Origin: Triplophysa rosa
Taxonomy: Eukaryota > Chordata > Actinopteri > Cypriniformes > Nemacheilidae
Length of the DNA stretch: 64,000 bases
Direction of reading: 5' to 3'
Assembly (NCBI RefSeq): GCF_024868665.1
Contig: NC_079900.1
Coordinates: forward strand, 593,318 to 657,317
Below the pieces are notes generated by a model. It ran no database searches. It saw only the letters and a list, made by a program, of their open reading frames with translations, and was not told where the DNA came from. Shown piece by piece: positions 1 through 9,742 of this stretch. How positions within the stretch are numbered: the first letter of the stretch is position 1; each line of letters begins with the position of its first letter. Made by a program: the position numbers and the translations under genes.

Positions 1-330
1 TTTCAGACACGCCAAGTGCAGTTTGGCAGACTCGGAGCCATTGAGAGACAGTTGCGTCGACTCCAATGGAACAGTTTTTACAGCAATGGCGGTTCATGGA
101 GGCTCTCAATAGTTCACGGGAGTTACTAGTAACGCATGGAGCCGCTGGGGCTAAACAGAACGATTGTGACGAACTTTTAACTCATAAAAATGAACGAAAT
201 AAAGCATTTAAAGAGCATTTAAATTCTCTTTATGCTTCATATTCTTGTGGTGTTTGCTGTCTTCTGTTGAGCTCTATATGTTATTATACAGTAAAGTCAG
301 CAGAAGTCACTAGATATGACGATCATCAAA
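1..330 (+). repeat. 3'-flank module of a zinc-finger unit (partial copy 1)
   Basis: Matches 26799-27128 and 38879-39208 base for base as far as I can read, then departs where the other copies carry an extra short stretch before GTTGACAAAG. In those two places the module lies about 560 bp downstream of a zinc-finger stop codon, so a further zinc-finger gene probably ends just left of the window. An 88-90 codon frame (from 66) runs through all three copies, but the DNA itself is nearly identical, so its openness is no evidence for coding. Confidence 0.7.
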
Positions 331-599
331 GTTGACAAAGACATCGAGTATATTTGTAGAACTAATTTACTTCCTTTTTCATTTATTTACATTGATTATA
401 TGTTGAGTTCTAGACTGTTATATTTGACTGCCCTCTAGTGTCTTCTTCCAGGTACATCATACATTAGTATGTTTCTAAATACTCAGTTTGTCTCGTGGTG
501 TTCAGTGTTTCTGCTACTACTAGGTGTTTGTCCGGTTTGAATGCCATATCAGACCATTAGTAGTGACATCAATAATCTTTGTGGTGACACTTCATATAC

Positions 600-840
600 T
601 CTTTCAAGGAGTAGTTCACCTTCAAAATGAAAATTCTGTCATCATTTACACACTGCTTTTTTCTGCTGAACACAAAAGAAGACATTTTGAAAAATGTTGG
701 TAACAGAACAGCACAGCCCCCATTCACTTCTATTGTAACCAGTGCAACTGAGTGAGGGGCCGTTAACAACATTCTTCAAAATATCTCCTTTTGTGTTCTG
801 CGGAAGAAACAGTCACTCGTGACATTTTTCACAGTCAAAC
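600..840. repeat. Widespread fish repeat of the 'TAGTTCACC' type
   Basis: The stretch GGAGTAGTTCACCTTC, then AAAATGAAAATTCTGTCATC, then the CTGCTGAACACAAAAGAAGA segment is a very common short repeat of cyprinid genomes. A fragment of the same family occurs at about 6497-6550. No gene is visible between 331 and 1853 apart from this repeat, a GAAA tract and a module shared with 43768-44010. Confidence 0.6.
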
Positions 841-1112
841 ACCTCATGTCTCTTTTTCTATTTGGACACAGCAGTACAGCCACAGCGGCTAGTGTTTATT
901 ACAAATAGATTTCGACAGAAATGTGGTTTTCTCCAGTCGTTGTTTAGGTATGTAAAGTAGTTTTAGAAATCAAACTGGAAACTGATATCCCAACCTCTGA
1001 CAATATTGAAAGTTCGTCACAGTATGTAGCTTTGCGTTCTTCTTTCTCTTGCACTATTATTAATAATGATTTATTTTTGGATTTTGGCTTAACACTTTTT
1101 TGTCCATTTAAT

Positions 1113-1114
1113 AA

Positions 1115-1145
<31 letters not shown>
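1113..1145. repeat. (GAAA)n microsatellite
   Basis: About eight uninterrupted GAAA units. Simple-sequence repeat in the spacer upstream of zinc-finger unit A. Confidence 0.95.
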
Positions 1146-1230
1146 CATCAAAATACAATAAGTCAGTAATATGAACATTGACGTCTGGTAGGCCTAGGTG
1201 TTGTCTGTCTGTTCCTCTGTTGTGTCATGT

Positions 1231-1440
1231 TGACACGAGAGGAAAATAGTATCTTAACCTAAAGAACAGTTTCACAGCAGGTTTGTATGTTGTACAGGAG
1301 TACATTGTCATAGTGAATGGAGGTATGTCCCAGAAGCCCATTTTATATTTTTTTAATTGTGTGAGATTCTTTGAAAATGTTTATGTTGAATATGTTGTAG
1401 GTTTGAGTTGTTAATATACAAAGAGATGTTTTTTACTAAT
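1231..1440. repeat. Upstream module shared with 43768-44010
   Basis: GGTTTGTATGTTGTACAGGA, a nearby CATTGTCATA and AATGGAGGTATGT recur in the same order at 43768-43862, followed in both places by a TTTGAGTTGTTAA..ACAAAGA block. The module sits 0.4-0.9 kb upstream of the promoters of units A and E, so the duplicated units include spacer DNA. 1441-1853 shows nothing else I can assign. Confidence 0.6.
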
Positions 1441-1853
1441 TTGTGGCAGCCACAGATTTTCACCAAAAGGTATCTTTAACTTGTCACACAGGCTTAATAT
1501 GGTGATGAATGGGAACATAAAAGCACGCGCCTCCCGCGTTTGGCTCAACAGGACAGCGCGCGCAGCAAAACTATCTGACAGGACCGATCGTTTCTGTCTC
1601 TGCTGTTTTAATTCAATTAGGCTATAGTGGTTTTAAGAGTTAAACTAAGATGAAACAAATAAAATATTTACTTGTAGTTTGACAGATTGTCGTCTGGCAG
1701 CCGTAACAACGCGTTTTTGAAGTGCATTTAACATGTATCAATGAACGCTTTGAACTTGATGTAAACTAAGGATTAACTTAAGGTAGTATGTTTTTTTGCA
1801 CATTGTGTGAACTTTCTGTACAGCACTGTGGTGAATTTATTTTGTCTTCTGGT

Positions 1854-2007
1854 TATAAATAATATTGGAATTGACTGCGGATAAGTGATAGTGCGCGTGT
1901 ATAAGTATCATTACGGTAATATCATGTCAACGGAAGAGTGTGCGTCACTATCACTGTGTTTACGGTAATATCAGCGACAGCAGAGAAGCTGCGCTAACAA
2001 AGCAGAG
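1854..2007 (+). promoter_or_regulatory. Unit A promoter (TATAAATA), 49-bp repeat and first exon
   Basis: TATAAATA at 1854-1861 is followed by ATTGACTGCGG and GTGCGCGTG, then about one and a half copies of the 49-bp repeat (TTACGGTAATATCATG...), then the first-exon core CAGAGAAGCTGCGCTAACA. The exon ends at 2007 before the donor GT at 2008. Compared with the other units about 24 bases are missing just before the donor (the CGGACTGTTTCCCTGC segment), but the donor is kept. There is no conserved ATG, so the exon is probably 5' UTR. The transcription start is inferred only from its distance to the TATA box. Confidence 0.6.
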
Positions 2008-2367
2008 GTAATAGAACAAAATGTCATGTTTTCATGTTATTTTAACTGTTAGGGTTCAGACTGAATCATGGTTTCATGTTTTTCAGTTATATCTATCTTT
2101 AGAGATCTCTTCAAGCCATCTGTAGATGTGATTTAGAATGACGAGGTTATTCGCTAAAGTTAGCCAAATTTGTCTTACTGTTTTATCCTATTTTAGTTGA
2201 AAGTCAGTTCTTCTTAAACCGTAAACTTAAAACATGTGTCCCAATTTGCATATTTTCTGTCCTAATTAGTATTTTAACCATTTTGTTCAAATACAGAAGC
2301 AGGCGAGCCTTTCACCTGCTCTCAGTGTGGAAACTGTTTTATACAGAAAAGTCATCTTGAGGAGCAC

Positions 2368-3153
2368 ATGAAAACTGACAATGAACAGCACCAATATGCT
2401 TGTCCTCAGTGTGGAAAGAGTTTCAAACAGAGATCAACACTTGAGGAGCACATTAGAGTTCACACTGGAGAGCGTCCATACACATGTCCTCAGTGTGGAA
2501 AGAGTTTCAGACAGAAATCAACGCTTAAGGATCACATGAGAATTCACACCGAAGAGCGTCCATACACATGTCCTCAGTGTGGAAAGGGTTTCATACAGAA
2601 ATCAACGCTTAATGATCACATGAGAATTCACACTGGAGAGCGCCCATACCCGTGTCCTCAGTGTGGAAAAGGTTTCAAACGCAAAACAACGCTTAAGGAG
2701 CACATGGGAATTCACACTGGAGAGTGCCCATACCCGTGTCCTCAGTGTGGAAAAGGTTTCAACCTCAAATCAATGCTTGAGAGGCACATTAGGATTCACA
2801 CTGGAGAGCGTCCATACACGTGTCCTCAGTGTGGAAAGAGTTTCATACAGAAATCAACGCTTAAGGATCACATGAGAATTCACACTGGAGAGCGTCCATA
2901 CGCGTGTCCTCAGTGTGGAAAGAGTTTCAAACACAAATCAACGCTTAAGGATCACATGAGAATTCACACTGGAGAGCGTCCATACACGTGTCCTCAGTGT
3001 GGAAAAGGTTTCAAACGCAAAACAACGCTTAAGGAGCACATGAGAATTCACACTGGAGAGAGCCCATATCCGTGTCCTCAGTGTGGAAACTGTTTCAAAC
3101 GCAAACTAATGCTTGATGAGCACATGAGAATTCACACTGTTGAGCGTCCATGA
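2368..3153 (+). CDS. C2H2 zinc-finger protein, unit A (9 fingers, no FiNZ-like segment)
   Basis: 261 residues made almost entirely of nine classical C2H2 fingers (CPQCGKSF-x5-L-x2-H-x3-H) joined by TGERPY or TEERPY linkers. Residues at helix positions -1, 2, 3 and 6 are, in order: QSTE, QSTD, QSTD, RTTE, LSMR, QSTD, HSTD, RTTE, RLME. Expected to be a nuclear sequence-specific DNA-binding protein. The coding exon probably begins at 2297 after a new acceptor (CAAATACAG); it opens with a decayed finger (FTCSQCGNCF..) whose last histidine is lost, and an in-frame TAA lies upstream. The first ATG (2368) is therefore the likely start. The usual FiNZ-like segment is absent because about 230 bp are deleted. 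A further decayed finger follows the TGA. Confidence 0.8.
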   Translation: MKTDNEQHQYACPQCGKSFKQRSTLEEHIRVHTGERPYTCPQCGKSFRQKSTLKDHMRIHTEERPYTCPQCGKGFIQKSTLNDHMRIHTGERPYPCPQCGKGFKRKTTLKEHMGIHTGECPYPCPQCGKGFNLKSMLERHIRIHTGERPYTCPQCGKSFIQKSTLKDHMRIHTGERPYACPQCGKSFKHKSTLKDHMRIHTGERPYTCPQCGKGFKRKTTLKEHMRIHTGESPYPCPQCGNCFKRKLMLDEHMRIHTVERP

Positions 3154-3460
3154 ACATGTCTTCAGTGTGGAAAGAGTTTTCATCATAAATTGTAGATTTG
3201 CTGTTAATTTACTCATCAATATTGTTGTATTTGATGCACATGTTAAAAAGGGACTGAGAAAGGATTTGTATTTGTCCTTTCACCGTGAACCTATAAAGTA
3301 TGACATGCATATTTTGATTGTTCAAGGTCTACAGAAAAAACAAGAGAAAATCAGGATCAGACCAAGCGTAGAACCAAGCCTTCAGAAATCAACGAGTGAT
3401 ATGATTTCCAAAGCTACGCAAGGTAGATTTGTCATCAAGAACGTATCAATAAAAAGTTAA
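3154..3460 (+). other. 3' region of unit A with decayed finger and AATAAA
   Basis: Directly after the stop, ACATGTCTTCAGTGTGGAAA still encodes the start of another finger, followed by the AGATTTGCTGTTAATTTACT block seen after units D, F and G. A possible polyadenylation signal AATAAA lies at about 3450. The spacer 3461-4399 contains no gene or repeat I can name. Confidence 0.45.
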
Positions 3461-4399
3461 TGAGACTTGCAAGGGAAATATTAGTAGATAATAATTTTTG
3501 TTCTAACAGAAGTGGCCACAGCCAAGGTTGACTCTTTGGCTTTGACTGAAGAATTAGCGCTGGCCGTTGATTTAGATTGTACCTTGTAATGATGCTTACG
3601 CTTATACAACATATAGAAGTTGCAAACTATTGTCTTGACACCTCCGCTCAGAAGAATAAGGGTGAAAAGGTCAGCGGTTAACTGCTTTTGCATTGGAACA
3701 TAGTTTGTGTATATGAAGACTCCTATGTATGTTCATTTATGGGGGGAAACAGATGTCAACTGCCATACCCGAGATCTTATCTCCATTGTGGTTTAAGGGT
3801 GTCGTTGCTTTGGTAATCTGTTTATGCTTAGGTAGAAGATGTATGTCTAGAATAGTTTCCACGATGTGTAGGGCCCAAATAAGGGATGTATATCCTGGCA
3901 CATGACCCCTCTGTATAACGGGGGCTCTATAAACAGACTGTCCTCCCAAAAAAACAACCCAGTCGGTTGTTTGTACAAGTACCTTATTACGACCAACAGT
4001 TACGTATTAAGGATGAGCGCCCTGTAGCACCAGCAGCTTATTATGAAGTACAGTCATTCCATTGCTTTAGCTTGTTCACTTTTTATGCATTTAATTCTTC
4101 ATATTTGTTATAGTATCAATAATTTCATCAATATTTATAGTTTAAAAGATATTTTTGAACCCCTAACCCAACCCCCACCCTAAAACCTAAATACTACTCA
4201 ACCATACAAAATGCAACACGTGGGAATGTACAGTCACCGGTATTTATTGCATACATTGACAAACAAACAGTATATTACAAAACAACTTGTGTTGCAAACC
4301 TTCTAAATTGAAGCCAGAAATAAGTTTAGACGAAGATTGTCCATGTATGCAACGCATGTAGGCAGAGCTCGTTTAGACTGACGTAATGACACAATCGAA

Positions 4400-4570
4400 T
4401 AGGCTTGTTCGACTTGATGCGGCGCTGCAAGATCCGACAGGCGGATGACATCAAAGTACCGCAACAGTGATTCGAAAAAACATAAAGTTATCTTTCGCAT
4501 CACTCTCGCGGTACTTTGCTGTCTTCTGCCTGTCGGATCTTGCAGCGCTGCATCAAGTCGAACAAGCCTA
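4400..4570. repeat. Inverted repeat (63-base arms, fold-back element)
   Basis: Left arm 4400-4462 (TAGGCTTGTTCGACTTGATG...) and right arm 4508-4570 are reverse complements with only a few mismatches, separated by about 45 bases. Opposite-strand frames therefore encode similar peptides with LSDLAA.HQVEQAY; this is a by-product of the palindrome. Probably the core of a fold-back MITE. From 4571 to 5167 I see AT-rich spacer and a short GGTGATC/GATCACC palindrome, no gene. Confidence 0.75.
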
Positions 4571-5170
4571 TCAAGACTTTACATTTAATGCAGACGTAAT
4601 GACGCAATGGGTCACAAGATACACGAGAACCAATGCTTTCTCAGAATCACAGCTGACCTATCACCTTAGGCTTGTTTAAGATGGCCAAATTCTGCGCAGA
4701 TTCGATCACCGGTGATCAGCGCAAGATGCATGCCGGTTAGAAATGTGTCCGAGTTACGTCCACCTTGCTCTGATGTCATGCTGAATCCGATAGGCAGCTG
4801 TATCGGATTCTTTTTTTCAATTAAATATCTTTTTTTTATTAAATCATATTTTTTTAAAGATCACATTGGACCTTTACTGTGCACCTCAATAGAGGAGATT
4901 TATATGTTAATTATTTAAATCGCACCTGAACTCAAACCTGCACAGCTTGTTATACATAAATCGTATCTTTTTTACTGACCATCTCCTCTTAGTTTACGTG
5001 ACTCGTAGAAACTCTTAGCGCTAAGCTAAAACTCTTATCGACATGTAAACACACTGCCTCATGGTCCCAAAACATCCTTCGAACAAACTTGAACAGTGAA
5101 CTTATGATTAGTGTACAAAATGTTGTGTTTTTTGTACATTAGTTAGTACAAATGTACAAAAATCACATCA

Positions 5171-5385
5171 TTTCTCTCTGTTGAAATTTCCCCATTCTTC
5201 TTGATCCTTGTCTGGGTAGATGGTGCCATTATCCTGGTTGGATTTGGGCTTTGTATCTGGCCTGCCTTTGTTGTAGACTTGCTGTGCTTCATTTAGTAGT
5301 CGCCGCAGAACGTCCGGTAGGAGAGGTGATGAGCGCTCGTTGCTTATTACCGGGCCCGGTGGCAGAGATGTCTGCGGTTAGGAGG
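5171..5385 (-). pseudogene. In-frame continuation beyond the BMPR1B-like stop
   Basis: Reading on past the stop at 5429 in the same frame there is a Pro-rich stretch, a second stop (TAA), then about 70 open codons (..[13 protein letters not shown].., [14 protein letters not shown]..) ending at 5168. I do not recognise this part as receptor sequence. It may be the rest of a decayed transcript copy or simply open by chance. Confidence 0.25.
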
Positions 5386-5428
5386 CGGACAGGGGTGGTG
5401 GGGGGAATGGTGGTGGTTGAGGAAGGAT

Positions 5429-5863
5429 CTAATGGAGGGAAGGAAGGAGAGGCAAGAGGGAGGATCGGTTCTCTCGAGGCAGTGTGGGACGGAGGTCTCG
5501 GTTACAGTAATCCTGATCTTTGCAACACTCCATGATTCTCCTCAGACGAGCGTTTCCTGTGTCCATACACTGAAACTCTGACCCCACAGATGATAGACAG
5601 CCGAAAGTGATGACCGGAGATTTGCCTTCCTCTTGCTCCACCATAGAGAAGCAGTAACCGTCCGTCCTGCAGGTGTTATTGATGGAGTCTTCAGGACATT
5701 GATTGCAGTGACACGATAACATTTCCTCTGGAATCACAGGTGCTGTGCTGCCACTGCTGTCCTTCCTACTGCCCACTGTCCCCTTCCCAGAATTCCTCCG
5801 TAACATGCTGTTCAACACGTTTGCTGACATTAAACACAGCACGAATATGTTCAGCCCGGCCAT
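5429..5863 (-). CDS. BMP type I receptor (BMPR1B-like) ectodomain ORF, intronless
   Basis: From the ATG at 5863 the frame encodes 144 residues: a hydrophobic signal-like start ([17 protein letters not shown]), a Ser/Gly-rich stretch, then an activin-receptor-type ectodomain with ten cysteines ([41 protein letters not shown]). The PEDS, TDGYCF and DYCNRDL pattern fits BMPR1B better than BMPR1A. The frame stops shortly after PTLP, so no transmembrane helix, GS box or kinase follows; if made, the product would be secreted. The open frame reaches back to 6025, but MAGL gives a sensible signal peptide. No intron interrupts the domain, which suggests a retrocopy or gene fragment. Expression is unknown. 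Confidence 0.65.
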   Translation of the reverse strand: MAGLNIFVLCLMSANVLNSMLRRNSGKGTVGSRKDSSGSTAPVIPEEMLSCHCNQCPEDSINNTCRTDGYCFSMVEQEEGKSPVITFGCLSSVGSEFQCMDTGNARLRRIMECCKDQDYCNRDLRPTLPRENRSSLLPLLPSLH

Positions 5864-6025
5864 ATTGCCAACCTTCCTCGATTTAGTTCTCCACGTGTCG
5901 CTACCCGATCCGCCCGGAAACACGATTTGTTGAGACAGCAATTGCGGCGCAATTGCTATCCACCGACTGCGCTGATCAAAAGCATGATGGGAAACGACTT
6001 GCTGACGACACAGCTTAATGCTCAT

Positions 6026-6779
6026 TGGCTAAGAATGTCCGGTGTTTTTTAAGAAGTTTACAATTTATAGTAGTTTATATATTTTTATTCATATGTGACA
6101 ATGAAAACACCTAGGTAAAATCATATATTATGAAGGGATGTTTTTAAATAAGTAGCCTAATTAGTGCATGTGCTTTATTTTATTTGTTTCGTTTTAATTA
6201 TTTCTTGTTTAAGTCCTATTTCTTGTCATTTTTAATTTATTGTATTTTATGCTGTTGTTGTAAATTTTGTACATTGTAATATTCATACAACATTGTTCCA
6301 TGAAATTAATAAGCCAATCCATCAAAACAAATGCTGCATGCACACATGCATTTGTCTTATATTTTACCATTTTGCCTGATCTTTGTGTGGTGCATCGGAG
6401 TATTGACAGCGTGTGTGAATTATACCAGAAGTGGAGTAAAAACACACAGACACATTCTCGCTATTTTATTTATAGTATTCATATTTTTTTACAGACTGAT
6501 GAAAATGTTCTGTCACCATTTACTCACCCTCAGGTTGTTCCAAACTTTTATCAATTCGAATACATAGGAAGATATTTCGAATAATGTTAAAGCAACAAAA
6601 TGTTTTTTGACCAACATGTTTTAAATAGGCTTAACATCCTTAGGTTGATTAGTTATGGCATTTCTAATTCAAAGTGGTTTACCCATAATTATGGATAACA
6701 ATGTTCCTTTAGTGTGTGATCATTTCCCATTATGGCTTTAATTATAAAAGCCATCCACAAAGCTAACAATTGCAACAAG
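6026..6779. other. AT-rich spacer, no gene
   Basis: Contains a short fragment of the common fish repeat near 6497-6550 (TTTACTCACCCTCAGGTTGT). The open frames here are short, overlapping and unlike known proteins. Nothing else supported. Confidence 0.5.
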
Positions 6780-7169
6780 ATGGAGAATGTGATAATAACA
6801 CTAACAGACTCCCAAGGAGCAATAAGCATAACAGTCAGCAAGGAAATTGCTGAGAAAATAAAGGATGGTAAGTAAACAAATAATGTCTGGTGTTATTAAT
6901 TTCATTTTATTTTTATCGATTGAATTTTTTTACAGATAAAACATGCAGTATATATAATGCAACAAGTGAGACCGGCAGCAACATCACAGAAACAAGGTAA
7001 AGAATTTGATGACCGCATTTCTATTTCTTGTAGGGATTTCTTTAATTGTGCTTTCCTTTGCAGCTATTACTCATCATCCAGCATCTTTGACCCAGTGTGC
7101 CACTCAGGTTACAACCCATTGCCCAGCATCTTTTTCTCAGTGTCCCCCTCCAGTGATTAGACATCATCC
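6780..7169 (+). pseudogene. Fragment of an unrecognised multi-exon gene, cut by an LTR element
   Basis: Three exon-like blocks with good splice sites. Exon a is 6780-6867, with ATG and donor GGTAAGTAA (29 codons, starting MENVIITLTDSQGAI). Exon b is 6936-6996, with acceptor TTTTTTACAG and donor AAG|GTAAAG. Exon c starts at 7064 after CTTTGCAG. One frame of exon c shows a 15-residue repeat (THHPASLTQC, THCPASFSQC, RHHPTSH..) that stays open across the LTR insertion and continues at 9615-9740. Strict splicing from exon b would instead enter another frame that stops at 7160, so an indel or alternative splice is implied. I do not recognise the protein; it may belong to an older transposon. Confidence 0.4.
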
Positions 7170-7758
7170 TGTCACGGAAAGCGTGGGAGAGAACCCAATT
7201 GCAGGCAGGCGAGGGAGACGAGGACTTAACAGACAAGACTTTATTCACACAAAAACAGGGCAAAACAAAAGACCGCGATGGGGTACAAAACTGGGACAAG
7301 AAAAATAATAATGATAAATCACAAGACTCACTGAACACTAGACTAATAAACACTAGACGGAGACTAAACTAACACTTACTACAAAAGACGAACGGCATCA
7401 GGAACAGGGAACATCCAACATGGAACGTGATCCAAATAGCTCTCACATGATACAGTGAGAGTAGAGCACACACAACATCTTCGAACACGAACAACCACAA
7501 TGAACGAGCAACGAGACAAGGGCTTTTGAACGGCAAGACAAACAAGGGATAATGACACAAGGCAGGTGAAGGTAATGGAACACGGACGGGAAGCAATACG
7601 CGAAACGAGAGGGGCGGGGCCAATGACAAGACATGAGAAAACACATGAGAAGTAAAAACATGGACAACTCATGGTTTTCTCACATAAAACATAAGGCTTT
7701 GTCATGGCTCTGCTACAGGACCAAGAAAATCATGACTAAGTGAAGCAGAGCCTTGACA
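7170..7758 (-). repeat. Long terminal repeat (3' LTR of copy 1)
   Basis: 589 bp, TGTCA...TGACA ends. Carries an ACAAGACTTTATTCACAC segment missing from the partner LTR. Confidence 0.8.
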
Positions 7759-7994
7759 GAAGCGCCCCCCTTTAATGAACACCCCCAGGTGTTCACCAAG
7801 GGGTAGACTAACGAGACAGGGTAGACTGAGACAGAGACAAGACCGACTGGGTGACCGACAGGACAAGGCAAAACAAAGAAAACATGATCAATGGTAAACA
7901 TGACAATACGATGACAGGACTAGGATGGGATAATAGAAATAACAAACATGGGAGGGGGGGTGGGGCCAAACCAGAGTTCATGGGTGGTACAGTT

Positions 7995-8531
7995 CTAGTC
8001 CCCGCTTGCGCTTGAAAGCGCGGCGTTCCTGGGGAATGGGGGGGGTACAGTTCTTGGAGGTCCCAGGTTAGGCACTGGCTGGAAGGCCGGCCACCCAAGG
8101 CCGGAGGCCGACTGCATCGCCGGCTGAAACTCCGGCCGAGTCACCGGCCTGAAGACTGTCCGAGTGGCCGGCTGGTACACCGGCTTGACCAGACTGAAAG
8201 CCTGACTGGAAACCGGACTGACTCCCGGCTGTACCGGGCGGGAAGCCTGTACAGTCTCCGGCGGGACCGTAGGCTGGACCACTGGACTCGACACCTGACT
8301 GGACTCCAGACTGTACGCCGGACTGGACATCGGACTGGACGCCGGCTGGATCACCGGACTGGACACCGGACTGGACATCAACTTGGACGCCGGCTCGATC
8401 ACCGGACTGGACGCCGGCTCGATTACTGGACTGGATGCCGGCTGCACCGGAGTGGTAGCCGGCTGCATAGAATGGTACGTTCCCCCGTGACACTCCTTCC
8501 TCCTTTTCCGCACCGCTGGGTCTGCAGCCAT
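7995..8531 (-). CDS. Pro/Ser-rich repeat ORF of the LTR element
   Basis: 178 residues starting MAADPAVRKRRKECHGG, then many imperfect repeats of the type SSPVIEPA, SSPVIQPA, SSPMSSPA and similar. Low-complexity, probably disordered; no enzyme motif. It lies downstream of the gag-like frame inside the LTR element. The last codons pass through a run of eight G on the + strand; the second copy of this locus has nine G and a different C-terminus, so the frame end is unstable. Function unknown. Confidence 0.4.
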   Translation of the reverse strand: MAADPAVRKRRKECHGGTYHSMQPATTPVQPASSPVIEPASSPVIEPASKLMSSPVSSPVIQPASSPMSSPAYSLESSQVSSPVVQPTVPPETVQASRPVQPGVSPVSSQAFSLVKPVYQPATRTVFRPVTRPEFQPAMQSASGLGWPAFQPVPNLGPPRTVPPPFPRNAALSSASGD

Positions 8532-8624
8532 CTTTGGCGGACCCGTGGGGACTGGAGGTAGTTCAGCATTGGGGGAACCCCCAGACGACGTTCCCGAGTC
8601 CTTCCCTCCCCACTCGCCACGGTT

Positions 8625-9047
8625 TCAGCCAGGGGAACCGGGAACCGTGGAGCTCCAGCCAGAGGGTACTGAGTCCCCCCGGGCAGCGGCAGTCAGGACG
8701 AGACCCCCCGGGACGCTCGACCGTGGAGCGGAAGTTCCAAATGGAACCCCACTCCCGGGATCATCCCGGTTGGCCACGTATCTGACCATATCCGCGAACC
8801 CGAGAGGAGCCAGCAGCCTCTTCTCCTGCGGTGTGAGGCGCCGGGTGAGGCAGCAGTTGAAGATCGTCTTCAACTCTGCGTCATTGAACCCGGTCGCCTC
8901 TGCCACCGCCGAGAATGCTCTGGCGAACTCCAGGTCCCCATAACTCCCCTGACGGAACCCCAGTAGCAAGTGGGCTAGGCCGGATCAGGGGGACGACGCC
9001 TTGCCGTCCTTGGGAGCCACCTGCTGGGTTCGATTGGGCTCGTTCAT
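8625..9047 (-). pseudogene. Gag-like ORF of the LTR element with in-frame stop
   Basis: Frame starts MNEPNRTQQVAPKDGKASSP, meets a TGA at 8985-8987, then continues in the same frame with an alpha-helical, gag-like segment (LLLGFRQGSYGDLEFARAF, LTRRLTPQEKRLLAPLGFAD) to a stop at 8625. Gag assignment rests on position next to the 5' LTR and on general composition, not on a zinc knuckle, which is absent. The same stop is present in the second copy. Confidence 0.45.
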
Positions 9048-9049
9048 TC

Positions 9050-9614
9050 TGTCACGGAAAGCGTGGGAGAGAACCCAATTGCAGGCAGTCGAGGGAGACG
9101 AGGACTTAACAGAAAAGAACCGCGATGGGGTACAAAACTGGGACGAGAAAAATAATAATGATAAATCACAAGACTCACTGAACACTAGACTAATAAACAC
9201 TAGACGGAGACTAAACTAACACTTACTACAAAAGACGAACGGCATCAGGAACAGGGAACATCCAACATGGAACGTGATCCAAATAGCTCTCACATGATAC
9301 AGTGAGAGTAGAGCACACACAACAGCTTCGAACACGAACAACCACAATGAACGAGTAACGAGACAGAGAAGACGAGGGCTTTTGAAGGGCAAGACAAACG
9401 AGGGATAATGACACAAGGCAGGTGAAGGTAATGGAACACGGACGGGAAGCAATACGCGAAACGAGAGGGGCGGGGCCAATGACAAGACACGAGAAAACAC
9501 ATGAGAAGTAAAAACATGGACAACTCATGGTTTTCTCACATAAAACATAAGGCTTTGTCATGGCTCTGCTACAGGACCAAGAAAATCATGACTAAGTGAA
9601 GCAGAGCCATGACA
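9050..9614 (-). repeat. Long terminal repeat (5' LTR of copy 1)
   Basis: 565 bp, same ends as its partner at 7170-7758. Followed at 9615 by TCATCC, the repeat of the bases before 7170. Confidence 0.8.
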
Positions 9615-9742
9615 TCATCCAACATCCCATGTCGACTCTTCTGTTGAAACAAGGAAAATAAAGCTTCCACAACAAGCCTCACAAACACACAATTCTGAAT
9701 TCATATACAAACAGTTAGAATGTCAAGAAAACCAACAAGGTA

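Larger units (their letters stand above)
7170..9614 (-). mobile_element. Non-autonomous LTR retrotransposon, copy 1
   Basis: Two related long terminal repeats (7170-7758 and 9050-9614) begin TGTCACGG and end CC(T/A)TGACA, and the insertion is flanked by TCATCC on both sides. The element reads on the minus strand: the polypurine run AAAGGGGGGCGC lies next to the LTR at 7759. The 1.29-kb interior has a short gag-like frame and a Pro/Ser-rich frame, but no protease, reverse transcriptase, integrase or envelope. The LTRs differ by indels (589 versus 565 bp), so this is not a brand-new insertion. No convincing tRNA primer site follows the 5' LTR. Its movement would need proteins from another element. 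Confidence 0.8.

Noticed and set aside
66..335. 89-92 codon frame repeated at 26864 and 38944
   Set aside because: The three DNA copies are almost identical over much longer non-coding stretches, so an open frame is expected in all of them. No domain, splice or promoter support.
7369..7705. Three overlapping Leu/Cys-rich frames of 74-108 residues on the minus strand, repeated four times
   Set aside because: They lie wholly within the LTRs, overlap each other in different frames and recur only because the LTRs recur.
8068..8493. 141-codon Gly/Ser/Gln repeat frame overlapping the Pro/Ser frame
   Set aside because: Another frame of the same tandem repeat DNA; the repeat period keeps several frames open.
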